The translations under genes and the position numbers were made by a program. From NCBI GenBank assembly GCA_965221035.1, contig OZ244860.1, positions 2,604,001 through 2,668,000 on the forward strand: 64,000 bases of DNA, given 5' to 3'. The notes below the pieces were generated by a model. The model saw only the letters and a list, made by a program, of their open reading frames with translations. It had not been told where the DNA came from and did no database searches. Source of the DNA: UBA6522 sp965221035. GTDB lineage: Bacteria > Pseudomonadota > Gammaproteobacteria > Steroidobacterales > Rariloculaceae. Shown here piece by piece: positions 17,257 through 26,412 of the stretch (position 1 is its first letter; every line of letters begins with the position of its first letter).

Positions 17257-18354
17257 ATGGCAGGCGGCGCAAGGCAATTTGTAACCCTCAAGGGCAGTTT
17301 TCCGATGCACCGGGGCGGCGTGTTGGCGCGCCCGACGTTCGCCTATGAAACCTGGGGAGAATTGAGTCGGGAACGCGACAATGCGGTGCTGATCTTTACC
17401 GGGCTCTCGCCCTCGGCCCACGCTGCGTCGTCGCCGCAGGACCCCGCGCCCGGATGGTGGGAGGAGATGATCGGTCCTGGTCGGCCCATCGACACACGGC
17501 GCTTCTGCGTGATCTGCGTCAATTCCCTTGGCAGTTGTTTCGGTTCCACCGGTCCCGCCTCCCTCAATCCGGCCACGGGTGAAACATACCGCCGATCCTT
17601 TCCGGTCCTGTCGCTGGAGGATGTCGCCCGAGGAGGCCGAGAGGTGCTCAGGCATCTCGGCGTGGAGAGACTGCACGCGACGGTGGGTCCTTCCATGGGC
17701 GGCATGACGGCGCTCGCGTTCGAAATCCTGTTTCCGGGGCGTTCCGGCGGGTTGGTGATCATCTCTTCGGCCACCCGGTCGTTGCCGTTCGCGACGGCCT
17801 TGCGGTCGCTGCAGCGGGAGATGATTCGACGTGACCCCAACTGGAAGCAGGGCGAATACACCCCGGATGCATTGCCCCTGACCGGCATGCGCCTGGCCCG
17901 CAAGCTGGGCATGATCACCTACCGTTCCGCCGAGGAATGGCGTGGTCGTTTCGGGCGTGAGCGCAGTTGCGAGGAGGCTGAGACGGGCGACCCGTTCGCG
18001 CATAGTTTCGAGATCGAGTCGTATCTCGAGCACCATGCCAACAAGTTCACCGGGCAGTTCGACGCCAACTGCTACCTTTACCTGTCCCGGGCCAGCGACC
18101 TGTTCGACGTAGCCGACCATGGCGCGTCGGTGGAAGCGGGACTGGCGAAAATCCGGGCGGAACGGATCCTGGTGATCGGCGTCGCCACCGACATCCTGTT
18201 TCCGTTGCACCAGCAGCGGGAGCTTGCAGAGCAGCTCGAGCAACCTGGACGGGAGGTGAACTTGCTGGAATTGCCGTCGATCCAGGGGCACGACTCATTC
18301 CTGGTGGACATGGACAACTTTCGACCGGCGGTTGCCGCATTCTTCAATAGCTGA
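17257..18354 (+). CDS. MetX-family homoserine/serine O-acyltransferase
   Basis: 365 residues from ATG 17257. Alpha/beta-hydrolase fold with the nucleophile elbow GPSMGGM (Ser about residue 150), the acid in GVATDILFP and the histidine in IQGHDSFLVD. These features fit MetX, which acylates L-homoserine for methionine synthesis. The oxyanion segment reads NSLGSCFGSTGPASLNP, and MetX homologues of this type from Xanthomonas-like gammaproteobacteria include L-serine O-succinyltransferases that feed cysteine synthesis, so the substrate is left open. Single gene after der with no partner. Confidence 0.85.
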   Translation: MAGGARQFVTLKGSFPMHRGGVLARPTFAYETWGELSRERDNAVLIFTGLSPSAHAASSPQDPAPGWWEEMIGPGRPIDTRRFCVICVNSLGSCFGSTGPASLNPATGETYRRSFPVLSLEDVARGGREVLRHLGVERLHATVGPSMGGMTALAFEILFPGRSGGLVIISSATRSLPFATALRSLQREMIRRDPNWKQGEYTPDALPLTGMRLARKLGMITYRSAEEWRGRFGRERSCEEAETGDPFAHSFEIESYLEHHANKFTGQFDANCYLYLSRASDLFDVADHGASVEAGLAKIRAERILVIGVATDILFPLHQQRELAEQLEQPGREVNLLELPSIQGHDSFLVDMDNFRPAVAAFFNS

Positions 18355-18528
18355 AGGCTGCGCCGGGATGCGCCGGGCTTATCGGCGGACGGGATTTCCG
18401 CTAAGGTGTCTGGAATAGGGCCAACCCGAAGCGAAGGCCGGCTTGCCGGAAAGGCCGTCCCGACGTCAAGGACAGCCTGAAGCCAAGGTCAACCCGAAAC
18501 GAAAACCAAACAGGCTGGGGGCATCACC

Positions 18529-19755
18529 ATGAACAAGAATTTTCCAATGATCGCGGCCGGAATCGGGTTTCTTCTGTGCCTGGCCGGCTGCTCAAGCGAC
18601 GAGCCGGCGATGGCGGTGGCTGACCCGACGAACGGCGACGAGGCCGCAATGCCCGCGGACGAAGCCGTCACCGCGGCAAACGAACCTTCGACGGAAGGAG
18701 CGCCACAATACGAGGTCGACCCGTCTTGGCCAGCGCAACTTCCAGATCGGTGGACACTCGGCCAGGTTTCCGGAATCGCCACCGACAGCCAGGACAATGT
18801 CTGGATCATTCAGCGGCCCCGCAGCCTGACGGAGCATGAGATGGGCGCGGCGCACAGTCCACCGTGGCACGACTGCTGCGTCCCGGCACCATCGGTCATT
18901 GCGTTCAACCCTTCGGGAGAGGTGATCCACGCCTGGGGCGGTCCGGACTGGGATCAGGATTCCGGCGAATGGATCGAGCCGGAAGACTGGCCGTCGAACG
19001 AGCATGGAATTTTTGTCGACTACCAGGACAATGTCTGGATCGCCGGCAACGGCATGACCGACCATGTGGTGCTGAAGTTCACGCCCGAGGGCGAGCGGCT
19101 GCTCGTCATCGGAGAATGGCAGACGACCATGGGCAGCAACGACCCCCGCCACCTGGGGCGTCCCGCCGACATCACCGTGGACCCGGAGACCCACGAGGTC
19201 TACATCGCGGACGGCTATCTGAACCGCCGGGTCATAGTCCTTGACGCCGATACCGGCGAGTACAAGCGGCACTGGGGCGCCTTCGGCAACGTTCCGGACG
19301 ATTCGATCGACACTTCGGAATACCTGCCCGACGCCGAGCCGCTGCAGGTCTGGCACAACCCCGTGCATGCGGTTCGTATCGCCAATGACGGCCTGGTCTA
19401 CGTCGCCGATCGCATGGGCAATCGAATACACGTTTTCAACAAGGACGGATCGTTCATCAGGGAAGGGCGGTTTGCCGCGTGGACCATCGGCGGGCAGGGA
19501 GCCGCCTGGGACATCGAGCTGTCCGGCGACCCGGAACAGCGATGGCTGTTTGCCGCCGACGGTGCCAACAAGAAGGTCTGGATTCTGGAACGCGAATCCC
19601 TTGAGGTCGTCGGTTCGTTCGGTCACGGCGGCCGGCAGGCGGGCCAGTTCGAGTGGGTCCACAACGTTGCCGCGGACAGTTTCGGCAATCTCTACACAGC
19701 GGAAGTCAATACCGGAAAACGGGTCCAGAAGTGGGTGCCGGTCGGCACGGAATAG
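18529..19755 (+). CDS. NHL-repeat beta-propeller lipoprotein
   Basis: 408 residues. Lipoprotein signal with lipobox LCLAGCS (Cys 24), then an acidic Ala-rich linker and a six-bladed NHL-type propeller from about residue 70, with blades such as VSGIATDSQDNVWIIQRPRS, HGIFVDYQDNVWIAGN, HLGRPADITVDPETHEVYIAD and AVRIANDGLVYVADRMGNR. It resembles the lyase domain of peptidylglycine amidating enzymes in fold, but a catalytic role is not shown. Probably at the outer membrane facing the periplasm or outside. About 170 bases without a gene precede it; it converges with the next gene. Confidence 0.8.
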   Translation: MNKNFPMIAAGIGFLLCLAGCSSDEPAMAVADPTNGDEAAMPADEAVTAANEPSTEGAPQYEVDPSWPAQLPDRWTLGQVSGIATDSQDNVWIIQRPRSLTEHEMGAAHSPPWHDCCVPAPSVIAFNPSGEVIHAWGGPDWDQDSGEWIEPEDWPSNEHGIFVDYQDNVWIAGNGMTDHVVLKFTPEGERLLVIGEWQTTMGSNDPRHLGRPADITVDPETHEVYIADGYLNRRVIVLDADTGEYKRHWGAFGNVPDDSIDTSEYLPDAEPLQVWHNPVHAVRIANDGLVYVADRMGNRIHVFNKDGSFIREGRFAAWTIGGQGAAWDIELSGDPEQRWLFAADGANKKVWILERESLEVVGSFGHGGRQAGQFEWVHNVAADSFGNLYTAEVNTGKRVQKWVPVGTE

Positions 19756-19824
19756 TTGGGCGGAACGGTACGGAGCGCATCGATTTCGTGCAGGGGTGAC
19801 CCGATCCGTCCCGGACGGCGCGGC

Positions 19825-21372
19825 TCAGGCCTGCTCCGTCTCGAAGGCCACGATGTTCCGCTGTGACCTGCTGAATTCCACGCCAATCAGGTGAATCGGC
19901 TCGTTCAGGCCGCGGTACTTCTCGGCGTACCCTCGCGCTTTCAATTGCTCCAGCGCTGCGCCTTCCGGCTCCAGTTCCACGACCTTGAACTCGAACAGGT
20001 ACACGTGGCCGTTGAATCGCACGGCCATGTCCAGCCGACCGCGATTCGTGCTGTCCTCGACTCGGATATCGAATCCCAACCCGGCAAAATACGAATAGAA
20101 CACGCTCGCGTAATAGCCCTCGTAGTCCCCTATCTCGCTGTTCGTATACCACTGGTGTGGAATACTGGCGAAGAATGCATGGAACAGTTCTTTCAATCCC
20201 CTGATATCGTGCGCCTCCAGCAACCGTTCCAGCCGCGTGGCGTTCGCAACCCGCCTGTCGTCGTCCCGCACGAGCCTGTCGAGCAGCGACTCGTTGAGGC
20301 TCTGCTGCACCTCTCGGTTTGGGTACCCGAGCCGGTATCGGGTGCCGGCTCGGGATGGCTCCTCCCGACGGATGGTCAGATAGCCAGTCTGGAAGAGTAG
20401 CGCCCGGGTGGAGATATCGCCAACGTCAAACCGTGACAGATCGCGGTCGGTTGCCGTCATGTCCTGCAGGGTCGCTGAACCAACCCGTCGCCGCACCAGC
20501 GTATCGATCAGAAAGGTGGGCGAACCAGTTTCATACCAGTGGGCCTTGAACTCTCGGGTATCGAAAAGCAGCAATACGTCGAAGGGGTTGTAGACTTTAT
20601 CGGTGCCCCGCCAGTTGTAGCCGTTGTACCATCTACGGATGGCTCGCCGGTCGAGTCCTTCCAGTTCCGGCGTGAACACCAGGTCCAGATCCGAGTCCGT
20701 ATAACCGCAGATCGCCGAGTAGCGCGGGTCCAGCGTAATGTCCCGGAGATTGTTCAGTCCCGAGAACAAGCTTACCTTGGAGAACTTGCTGACACCGGCA
20801 ATCAACGAAAAACGGATGTGCGCGTCGCGGTTCTTGATCACCGCATACAGCCCGCGTAGCGCGTCCCGATTGGCCCTCGCCACCTCCGGCGCCTCCAGTG
20901 CGTCCAGGATCGGCTTGTCGTATTCGTCCACCAGCACGACGACCCGCCGTCCTGTGCGGCGATGCAGTTCCTCCAGAAGGAAGCCGAACCGTTCCGGTCC
21001 CGTGGTGTAGCCTGACTCCACACCTGTTTGCCTTTCCACCGAGTCCAGTTGTGCCATGAGATTGATGTGCAGGTAGCCGGGTGATCCGAAGTCGCCTTCG
21101 GCGAAACTCAAGCGGACCACCGGATGGTGCGTCGACCAATCCCAGTGGCCGTGGATGTCAAGCCCTCGGAACAGCGCCTCACTGCCCTCGAACAGCTCTT
21201 TAAGCGTGTCAAGAAACAGGCTCTTGCCAAATCGCCGCGGTCGCGACAGGAAGAAATGCTTGCCACCCGACAACAAGCGTCGTATCCAGGGAGTCTTGTC
21301 GACGTAATAATACCCCTCCTCGCGAAGTTCGCGAAAAGTCTGCAAGCCGATGGGCAGACGCAGTGCCGTCAT
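19825..21372 (-). CDS. AAA-ATPase-like protein with C-terminal PD-(D/E)XK nuclease domain
   Basis: 515 residues. N-terminal AAA-ATPase_like domain (PF09820 type) with the start LPIGLQTFRELREEGYYYVD, a P-loop SRPRRFGKSLF (about residue 45) and Walker B VVVLVDEYDKPIL (about residue 150). C-terminal PD-(D/E)XK domain of the DUF1703 kind, with GRLDMAV and YLFEFKV near residue 465, giving D and ExK. Such proteins are widely scattered, occur in many paralogous copies in some genomes, and have no settled role. Its ATG overlaps the xseA stop by four bases (21369-21372), so it is translationally coupled to exonuclease VII. A full-length, apparently intact gene. Confidence 0.88.
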   Translation of the reverse strand: MTALRLPIGLQTFRELREEGYYYVDKTPWIRRLLSGGKHFFLSRPRRFGKSLFLDTLKELFEGSEALFRGLDIHGHWDWSTHHPVVRLSFAEGDFGSPGYLHINLMAQLDSVERQTGVESGYTTGPERFGFLLEELHRRTGRRVVVLVDEYDKPILDALEAPEVARANRDALRGLYAVIKNRDAHIRFSLIAGVSKFSKVSLFSGLNNLRDITLDPRYSAICGYTDSDLDLVFTPELEGLDRRAIRRWYNGYNWRGTDKVYNPFDVLLLFDTREFKAHWYETGSPTFLIDTLVRRRVGSATLQDMTATDRDLSRFDVGDISTRALLFQTGYLTIRREEPSRAGTRYRLGYPNREVQQSLNESLLDRLVRDDDRRVANATRLERLLEAHDIRGLKELFHAFFASIPHQWYTNSEIGDYEGYYASVFYSYFAGLGFDIRVEDSTNRGRLDMAVRFNGHVYLFEFKVVELEPEGAALEQLKARGYAEKYRGLNEPIHLIGVEFSRSQRNIVAFETEQA

Positions 21373-22745
21373 GAGGAGCGCGGCCTGTCCACGGTGGCCG
21401 CCAGTTCACCTCGGGCCAGTCGTATGTCCAGCGCGGTACCGGGCGGTGCGTTCCTGGCATCGTTGACAATGGCGCCGCCGTCCCTGGTCTGGACGATGGC
21501 ATAGCCTCTTTCCAGCGTTGCCTCCGGGCTCACCGAATCCAGGGTCCGTCGTGCCAGCGTGAGCCGCTGGCGCTGCCGGTTCAGCGCGTCGCGGGCCGCG
21601 TGCTCCAGACCCAGGAACAGGAATCCCAGCCGCCCATTGATGCGCCTGATGCGTTCGGCGGGACTGGCGCCGCGCAGCCGGGCGGTTGAACGGGCGATCC
21701 TCGACCGACGCTCCTCCAGCGACCGGCGCAATGCCATCCCGAAGCGCATCTCGAGTTCGTCCAGCCGCTGAGCGGAGTGACGCAGCAGTACCCGTGGATG
21801 ATTTTGCCTGAGGCGATGCCCCAGTGCCGTCAGGTGGGTTGTGGGCCCGGCCAATCGTTGCCCCATGGCCCGAGACAGTCGTTCGCCAAGGTCCTCCACC
21901 CTGGCGGTCCAGTGTGCCCGGTCCGGCACAGCGAGTTCGGCCGCCCCGGAAGGCGTGGGAGCGCGGACATCCGCCGCGAAATCCGCAATGGTGAAATCGA
22001 TCTCGTGTCCCACCCCGGAAATGATGGGAATCCGCGTGTCGGCGATCGCCCGGGCGACAATCTCCTCGTTGAAGGACCAGAGATCTTCCAGCGAACCGCC
22101 GCCTCGCGCCAGGATGAGCAAGTCGCATTCGGCGCGCTGGTCCGCCAACTTCAAGGCCGAGGCGATTTCCGCCGCCGCTCCCGGGCCTTGCACGGCGGTG
22201 GGATAGATCAGTACCGGAATCGCCGGAAATCGCCGAGCCAGAACCGTCATGATGTCGCGAACTGCGGCGCCGTCCGGTGACGTGACAACTCCGATTCGGC
22301 GAGGCAGCGTCGGCTTGGCGCGTTTGCGGTCCGCGTCGAACAGCCCCTCGGCTGCCAGTTTCCGCTTCAGGTCCTCGAACCTTCGACGCAGCAACCCCTC
22401 GCCCACCTCCTCCAGATGCTCGACAACCAGTTGATATTCGCCCCGGGGCTCGTAGATGCTCACGCGGCCGCGGGCCAGTACATGCTGTCCATCGTCCGGC
22501 CGGAAGTTCAACAATCGATTCTGCGAACGGAACATGGCGCAGCGAACCTGCGCGTCTTCGTCCTTCATCCGCCAATACAGATGCCCCGAGCCCGGGCGCG
22601 CAACTCCCGAGATTTCCCCCTCCACCCAGACGACGCCCAATTGACCCTCGACGATCTGGCGCGCCCGCCGGTTGAGCGAAGACACCGAAAAGACTTCACG
22701 CGCGGGCTGGAAGGAGAATTTCAAGCTGTCACCGGGGGAACTCAT
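21369..22745 (-). CDS. xseA: exodeoxyribonuclease VII large subunit
   Basis: 458 residues from ATG 22745 (MSSPGDSLKFSFQPAREVFSVSSLN). N-terminal OB domain with VWVEGEISGVARPGSGHLYW, catalytic domain with GVVTSPDGAAVRDI (about residue 130), LLILARGGGSLEDLWSFNEE and ISGVGHEIDFTIADF, then a coiled-coil region and the C-terminal ERGYAIVQ. The enzyme degrades single-stranded DNA together with XseB, which is not in the window. Divergent from guaB, the usual gammaproteobacterial pair. Confidence 0.97.
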   Translation of the reverse strand: MSSPGDSLKFSFQPAREVFSVSSLNRRARQIVEGQLGVVWVEGEISGVARPGSGHLYWRMKDEDAQVRCAMFRSQNRLLNFRPDDGQHVLARGRVSIYEPRGEYQLVVEHLEEVGEGLLRRRFEDLKRKLAAEGLFDADRKRAKPTLPRRIGVVTSPDGAAVRDIMTVLARRFPAIPVLIYPTAVQGPGAAAEIASALKLADQRAECDLLILARGGGSLEDLWSFNEEIVARAIADTRIPIISGVGHEIDFTIADFAADVRAPTPSGAAELAVPDRAHWTARVEDLGERLSRAMGQRLAGPTTHLTALGHRLRQNHPRVLLRHSAQRLDELEMRFGMALRRSLEERRSRIARSTARLRGASPAERIRRINGRLGFLFLGLEHAARDALNRQRQRLTLARRTLDSVSPEATLERGYAIVQTRDGGAIVNDARNAPPGTALDIRLARGELAATVDRPRSS

Positions 22746-22770
22746 GCATGAAGTATACGGCGTGATCAAA

Positions 22771-22800
22771 CTTTCCCGCACCATCGCGCAACCGTATAAT
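22771..22800 (+). promoter_or_regulatory. guaBA promoter candidate
   Basis: A consensus TATAAT lies at 22795-22800, 31 bases before the guaB ATG, in the gap between the divergent xseA and guaB genes. The -35 at the right distance is poor (CTTTCC/TTTCCC about 22771-22777), as expected for a promoter that depends on upstream elements or factors. Confidence 0.55.
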
Positions 22801-22830
22801 TTCGCGTTTAGGCGGCGGGTGAGCGTGTCG

Positions 22831-24297
22831 ATGCGGATACTTCACGAGGCTCTCACGTTCGATGACGTGATGCTCCAGCCCGCCTTCTCGGAAGTACTGC
22901 CCCGGGAAGTCGCGCTCGAAACGCGCCTGACGCGATCACTTAGCCTGAACATTCCCATCATCTCCGCCGCCATGGACACGGTCACCGAGGCGCGTCTGGC
23001 CATCAGCCTGGCGCAGGTGGGCGGCATCGGCATCATCCACAAGAACATGTCGCCCGAGGAACAGGCCCTGCACGTGTTCCGGGTCAAGAAATATGAGAGC
23101 GGCATCATCAGCGATCCCATCACCGTGGCGCCGGACACCTCCATCCGGGCCGTGATCGAGCTGACGCAGGCCAACAGCATTTCCGGCGTGCCCGTGGTCG
23201 AGGGCGAGGACCTCGTGGGCATCGTCACGCATCGGGACCTGCGCTTCGAGACCCAGCTCGACGCTCCCGTATCCGCGGTGATGACGCCCAAGAACCGTCT
23301 GGTCACCGTCAAGGAAAACGCGGATAACGATGAGGTATTGACGCTGTTGCACCGTCACCGCATCGAGAAGGTCCTGGTGGTGGACGACGACTTTCGCCTG
23401 CGAGGAATGATCACGGCGAAGGATTTTCAGAAAGCCACCGACTATCCCCTGGCCTCCAAGGACGAGTTCGGGGCGCTGCGGGTGGGTGCGGCCGTGGGAA
23501 CGGCTTGGGACACCGACGAGCGGGTCGCCGCCCTGGTGGAGGCCGGTGTGGATGTGCTGGTCATCGATACCGCCCATGGCCATACCCGTAGCGTCCTGGA
23601 TCGCGTCCGGAAAATCGGGACCGACCACCCGGACCTGCCATTGATCGCAGGCAACGTGGCCACCGGCGAAGGCGCGCGCGCGCTGGTGGAAGCCGGGGCG
23701 GACGCCGTCAAAGTGGGTATCGGGCCGGGCTCGATCTGCACGACGCGTGTCATCGCCGGCGTGGGGGTGCCGCAGATCACGGCGGTCGCGGAAGTCGCCG
23801 CCGCCCTCAAGCAAAGCGATGTGCCGGTGATTTCCGACGGCGGCATCCGTTACTCCGGCGACATTGCCAAGGCCATTGCCGCCGGTGCCCACTGCGTGAT
23901 GATCGGCAGCCTGTTTGCCGGCACGGAAGAATCGCCCGGAGAGGTGGAGCTTTACCAGGGCCGCTCGTACAAGTCCTACCGTGGCATGGGTTCCCTGGGT
24001 GCCATGTCCCAGCACCACGGCTCGTCGGACCGCTACTTCCAGGACACCAGTTCGGATCTGGAAAAACTCGTCCCGGAAGGTATCGAGGGGCGTGTCCCCT
24101 ACAAGGGCAGCGTGGTGCCGATCGTGGCCCAGCTGACCGGCGGCGTCCGCGCGGCCATGGGCTACACCGGCAACGGCAGTCTCGAAGAAATGCGTTCCAG
24201 GGCGAGTTTCGTGCGGATTACCGGAGCCGGCCGCAAGGAAAGCCATGTGCACGATGTCACCATCACCAAGGAACCGCCGAACTACCGCGCGGAGTAA
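22831..24297 (+). CDS. guaB: inosine-5'-monophosphate dehydrogenase
   Basis: 488 residues from ATG 22831 (MRILHEALTFDDVMLQPAFS), the usual length. TIM-barrel interrupted by two CBS domains (about residues 95-205, SGIISDPITVAPDTSI and NRLVTVKENADNDEVL). The catalytic cysteine is in GIGPGSICTTRVIAGVGVP (about residue 305), and YRGMGSLGAM forms the IMP and flap region. It oxidises IMP to XMP, the committed step of GMP synthesis. guaA follows 6 bases later. Confidence 0.98.
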   Translation: MRILHEALTFDDVMLQPAFSEVLPREVALETRLTRSLSLNIPIISAAMDTVTEARLAISLAQVGGIGIIHKNMSPEEQALHVFRVKKYESGIISDPITVAPDTSIRAVIELTQANSISGVPVVEGEDLVGIVTHRDLRFETQLDAPVSAVMTPKNRLVTVKENADNDEVLTLLHRHRIEKVLVVDDDFRLRGMITAKDFQKATDYPLASKDEFGALRVGAAVGTAWDTDERVAALVEAGVDVLVIDTAHGHTRSVLDRVRKIGTDHPDLPLIAGNVATGEGARALVEAGADAVKVGIGPGSICTTRVIAGVGVPQITAVAEVAAALKQSDVPVISDGGIRYSGDIAKAIAAGAHCVMIGSLFAGTEESPGEVELYQGRSYKSYRGMGSLGAMSQHHGSSDRYFQDTSSDLEKLVPEGIEGRVPYKGSVVPIVAQLTGGVRAAMGYTGNGSLEEMRSRASFVRITGAGRKESHVHDVTITKEPPNYRAE

Positions 24298-24303
24298 CTT
24301 CCC

Positions 24304-25893
24304 TTGCAGGCAGCAGAATCCGCCCGACAGGCCAGCGCCCCGGACACGGCGCGCATTCTCATTCTCGACTACGGGTCTCAGTACACTCAGTTGATCGCCC
24401 GTCGCGTGCGCGAGGCTGGGGTCTACAGCGAGATTCACGCACCGGAAATCGCGCCCGACAGTCTGGCCGCGTTTGGCGCGTCCGGGATCATCCTGTCGGG
24501 GGGGCCGGAGTCGGTGGGAACCGAACACGCACCCAGGGTGAGCGACGCGGTGGTCGAGTCGGGCGTTCCGCTGCTGGGAATCTGTTACGGCATGCAGGCG
24601 CTGGCGGAGAAGTTCGGTGGAACGGTGCGGCCATCCGCGCAGCGGGAATTCGGCCATGCCGAGGTCATCCTCAGCGGTGGCGACGGCCTCCTTGGCGGAC
24701 TGGCCGGCGAAAACGGCTCCCTGAATGTGTGGATGAGCCACGGCGACCGGGTGGAAACGTTGCCCGAAGGCTTCGAGCGCATCGCGTCCACAGGGAATGC
24801 GCCGATGGCCGGCATGGCTGATTCGAAGCGGCGGGTGTACGGGCTGCAATTCCATCCGGAAGTCACCCATACGGAGCACGGCCAAGCCATCATCGAGCGT
24901 TTCGTACGCGGAATCTGCGGCTGCCCGGATCGCTGGACGCCCGGCAATATCGTCGCCGAGCACATCCGGCATGTGCGCCGGAAAGTTGGCGGGGACCGTG
25001 TTCTGCTGGGATTGTCAGGCGGTGTGGACTCGTCGGTGGTGGCGGCGCTGCTGCACGCGGCCATCGGCGATCAATTGGTGTGCGTATTCGTCGACCATGG
25101 CCTGTTGCGCCTTGACGAGGGAGACCAGGTGATGGCCACGTTTCGCGAAAGCCTGGGCGCGAATGTGGTGCGGGTCAATGCCGAGGAGGCATTCTTGGGC
25201 GCCCTGCGCGGCGTGGCCGATCCCGAGGAAAAGCGCAAGATCATCGGTCGCCGATTCATTGAAGAATTCGAGGCTCAGGCGAAGAAATTGTCTGGGGTGC
25301 GCTGGCTGGCACAGGGAACAATCTACCCCGACGTCATCGAGTCCGCGGGCGCGTCGTCGGGGGGCAAGGCGCATGTCATCAAGTCGCATCACAACGTCGG
25401 CGGATTGCCTGAACGCATGAAGCTCCGGCTCATCGAACCGCTGCGCAGCCTGTTCAAGGACGAGGTGCGCAAGATCGGTCTGGAACTCGGACTGCCCCCG
25501 ACCCTGGTCGGCAGGCACCCGTTCCCCGGCCCGGGCCTGGGGGTGCGCATTCTCGGGCCGGTCAGGAAGGAATACGCCGACCTGCTGCGGCGCGCCGATC
25601 ACATCTTTGTGAGCGAACTGCTGGAGCGGGGGCTATACGACCAGGTGAGTCAGGCATTCGCCGTGTTCATGCCCGTCAAGTCGGTGGGAGTGATGGGAGA
25701 CGGGCGGCGTTACGACTACGTGGTCGCGCTCCGGGCGGTGGAGACCGTGGACTTCATGACCGCTCGATGGGCGCACCTGCCCTACGACTTTCTCGACCAT
25801 GTATCGCGGCGGATCATCAACGAGATTCCGGGTATTTCCCGGGTGACCTATGACATCTCGGGTAAACCTCCGGCAACCATCGAATGGGAGTGA
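24304..25893 (+). CDS. guaA: GMP synthase (glutamine-hydrolysing)
   Basis: 529 residues with TTG start at 24304. N-terminal class I glutamine amidotransferase with the nucleophile in LLGICYGMQAL (about residue 95) and FHPEVTHTEHG (about 185), then the ATP-pyrophosphatase domain with LSGGVDSSVVAALL (about residue 237) and the C-terminal dimer domain ending GKPPATIEWE. It converts XMP to GMP. Forms a tight guaBA operon; tadA follows after 10 bases. Confidence 0.98.
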   Translation: MQAAESARQASAPDTARILILDYGSQYTQLIARRVREAGVYSEIHAPEIAPDSLAAFGASGIILSGGPESVGTEHAPRVSDAVVESGVPLLGICYGMQALAEKFGGTVRPSAQREFGHAEVILSGGDGLLGGLAGENGSLNVWMSHGDRVETLPEGFERIASTGNAPMAGMADSKRRVYGLQFHPEVTHTEHGQAIIERFVRGICGCPDRWTPGNIVAEHIRHVRRKVGGDRVLLGLSGGVDSSVVAALLHAAIGDQLVCVFVDHGLLRLDEGDQVMATFRESLGANVVRVNAEEAFLGALRGVADPEEKRKIIGRRFIEEFEAQAKKLSGVRWLAQGTIYPDVIESAGASSGGKAHVIKSHHNVGGLPERMKLRLIEPLRSLFKDEVRKIGLELGLPPTLVGRHPFPGPGLGVRILGPVRKEYADLLRRADHIFVSELLERGLYDQVSQAFAVFMPVKSVGVMGDGRRYDYVVALRAVETVDFMTARWAHLPYDFLDHVSRRIINEIPGISRVTYDISGKPPATIEWE

Positions 25894-25903
25894 GCCACGT
25901 CCC

Positions 25904-26377
25904 GTGCGCGCAACCGACCTGGAGCACATGAGTCGCGCGCTGGAACTGGCCCGGCAGACGCGGGACAAGGGCGAAGTGCCGGTCGGGGCTCTGCTTCTGG
26001 GAACGGGCGGCGATGTACTGGCGGAGTGCGGAAATGCCCCGATCGCGTCCCACGATGCCACCGCGCATGCGGAGATCCGGGCGTTGCGGCAGGCCGGGCG
26101 GTTGGTGGGGAATTACCGGCTTCCTGGCACGACGATGTACTCGACACTCGAACCGTGCCCCATGTGCGCGGGCGCCCTGCTGCAGGCCCGGGTCTCGCGA
26201 CTCGTGTTCGGGGCGCGCGACCCGCGCACCGGCGCCTGCGGCAGCGTCATCGATCTGCCGGGCGACAGCCGATGGAACCATCGCATGGAGGTGGTGGGTG
26301 GCGTCATGGCGGAACAGTGCGCGGCGCTGTTGCAGTCCTTTTTCGCGGCGCGCCGACCCTCCCGTAACGACGAATAA
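25904..26377 (+). CDS. tadA: tRNA-specific adenosine deaminase TadA
   Basis: 157 residues from GTG 25904; an ATG at 25928 would remove eight residues. CDA-fold zinc sites HAEIRAL (His and catalytic Glu, about residue 55) and PCPMCAGALLQ (about residue 85), plus VPVGALLLG and the C-terminal helix, identify it. The enzyme makes inosine at position 34 of tRNA-Arg(ACG). It follows guaA closely. A hairpin lies just beyond the stop. Confidence 0.95.
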   Translation: MRATDLEHMSRALELARQTRDKGEVPVGALLLGTGGDVLAECGNAPIASHDATAHAEIRALRQAGRLVGNYRLPGTTMYSTLEPCPMCAGALLQARVSRLVFGARDPRTGACGSVIDLPGDSRWNHRMEVVGGVMAEQCAALLQSFFAARRPSRNDE

Positions 26378-26404
26378 AAAACGTGTGCCGTGGGTTCCCG
26401 CGGC
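26376..26404 (-). terminator. intrinsic terminator candidate for the DUF6152 gene
   Basis: GCCGTGGG-TT-CCCGCGGC at 26387-26404 forms a GC-rich stem of up to eight pairs (one G-T). On the minus strand it is followed after five bases by TTTTTT at 26376-26381. It lies 9 bases past the end of the minus-strand gene. On the plus strand the hairpin follows tadA but lacks a T-run. Confidence 0.5.
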
Positions 26405-26412
26405 GTAGGCTC

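Noticed and set aside
22936..24972. 678-codon minus-strand frame over guaB and part of guaA
   Set aside because: Complementary shadow of two certain genes; no signal sequence, no motif, no RBS.
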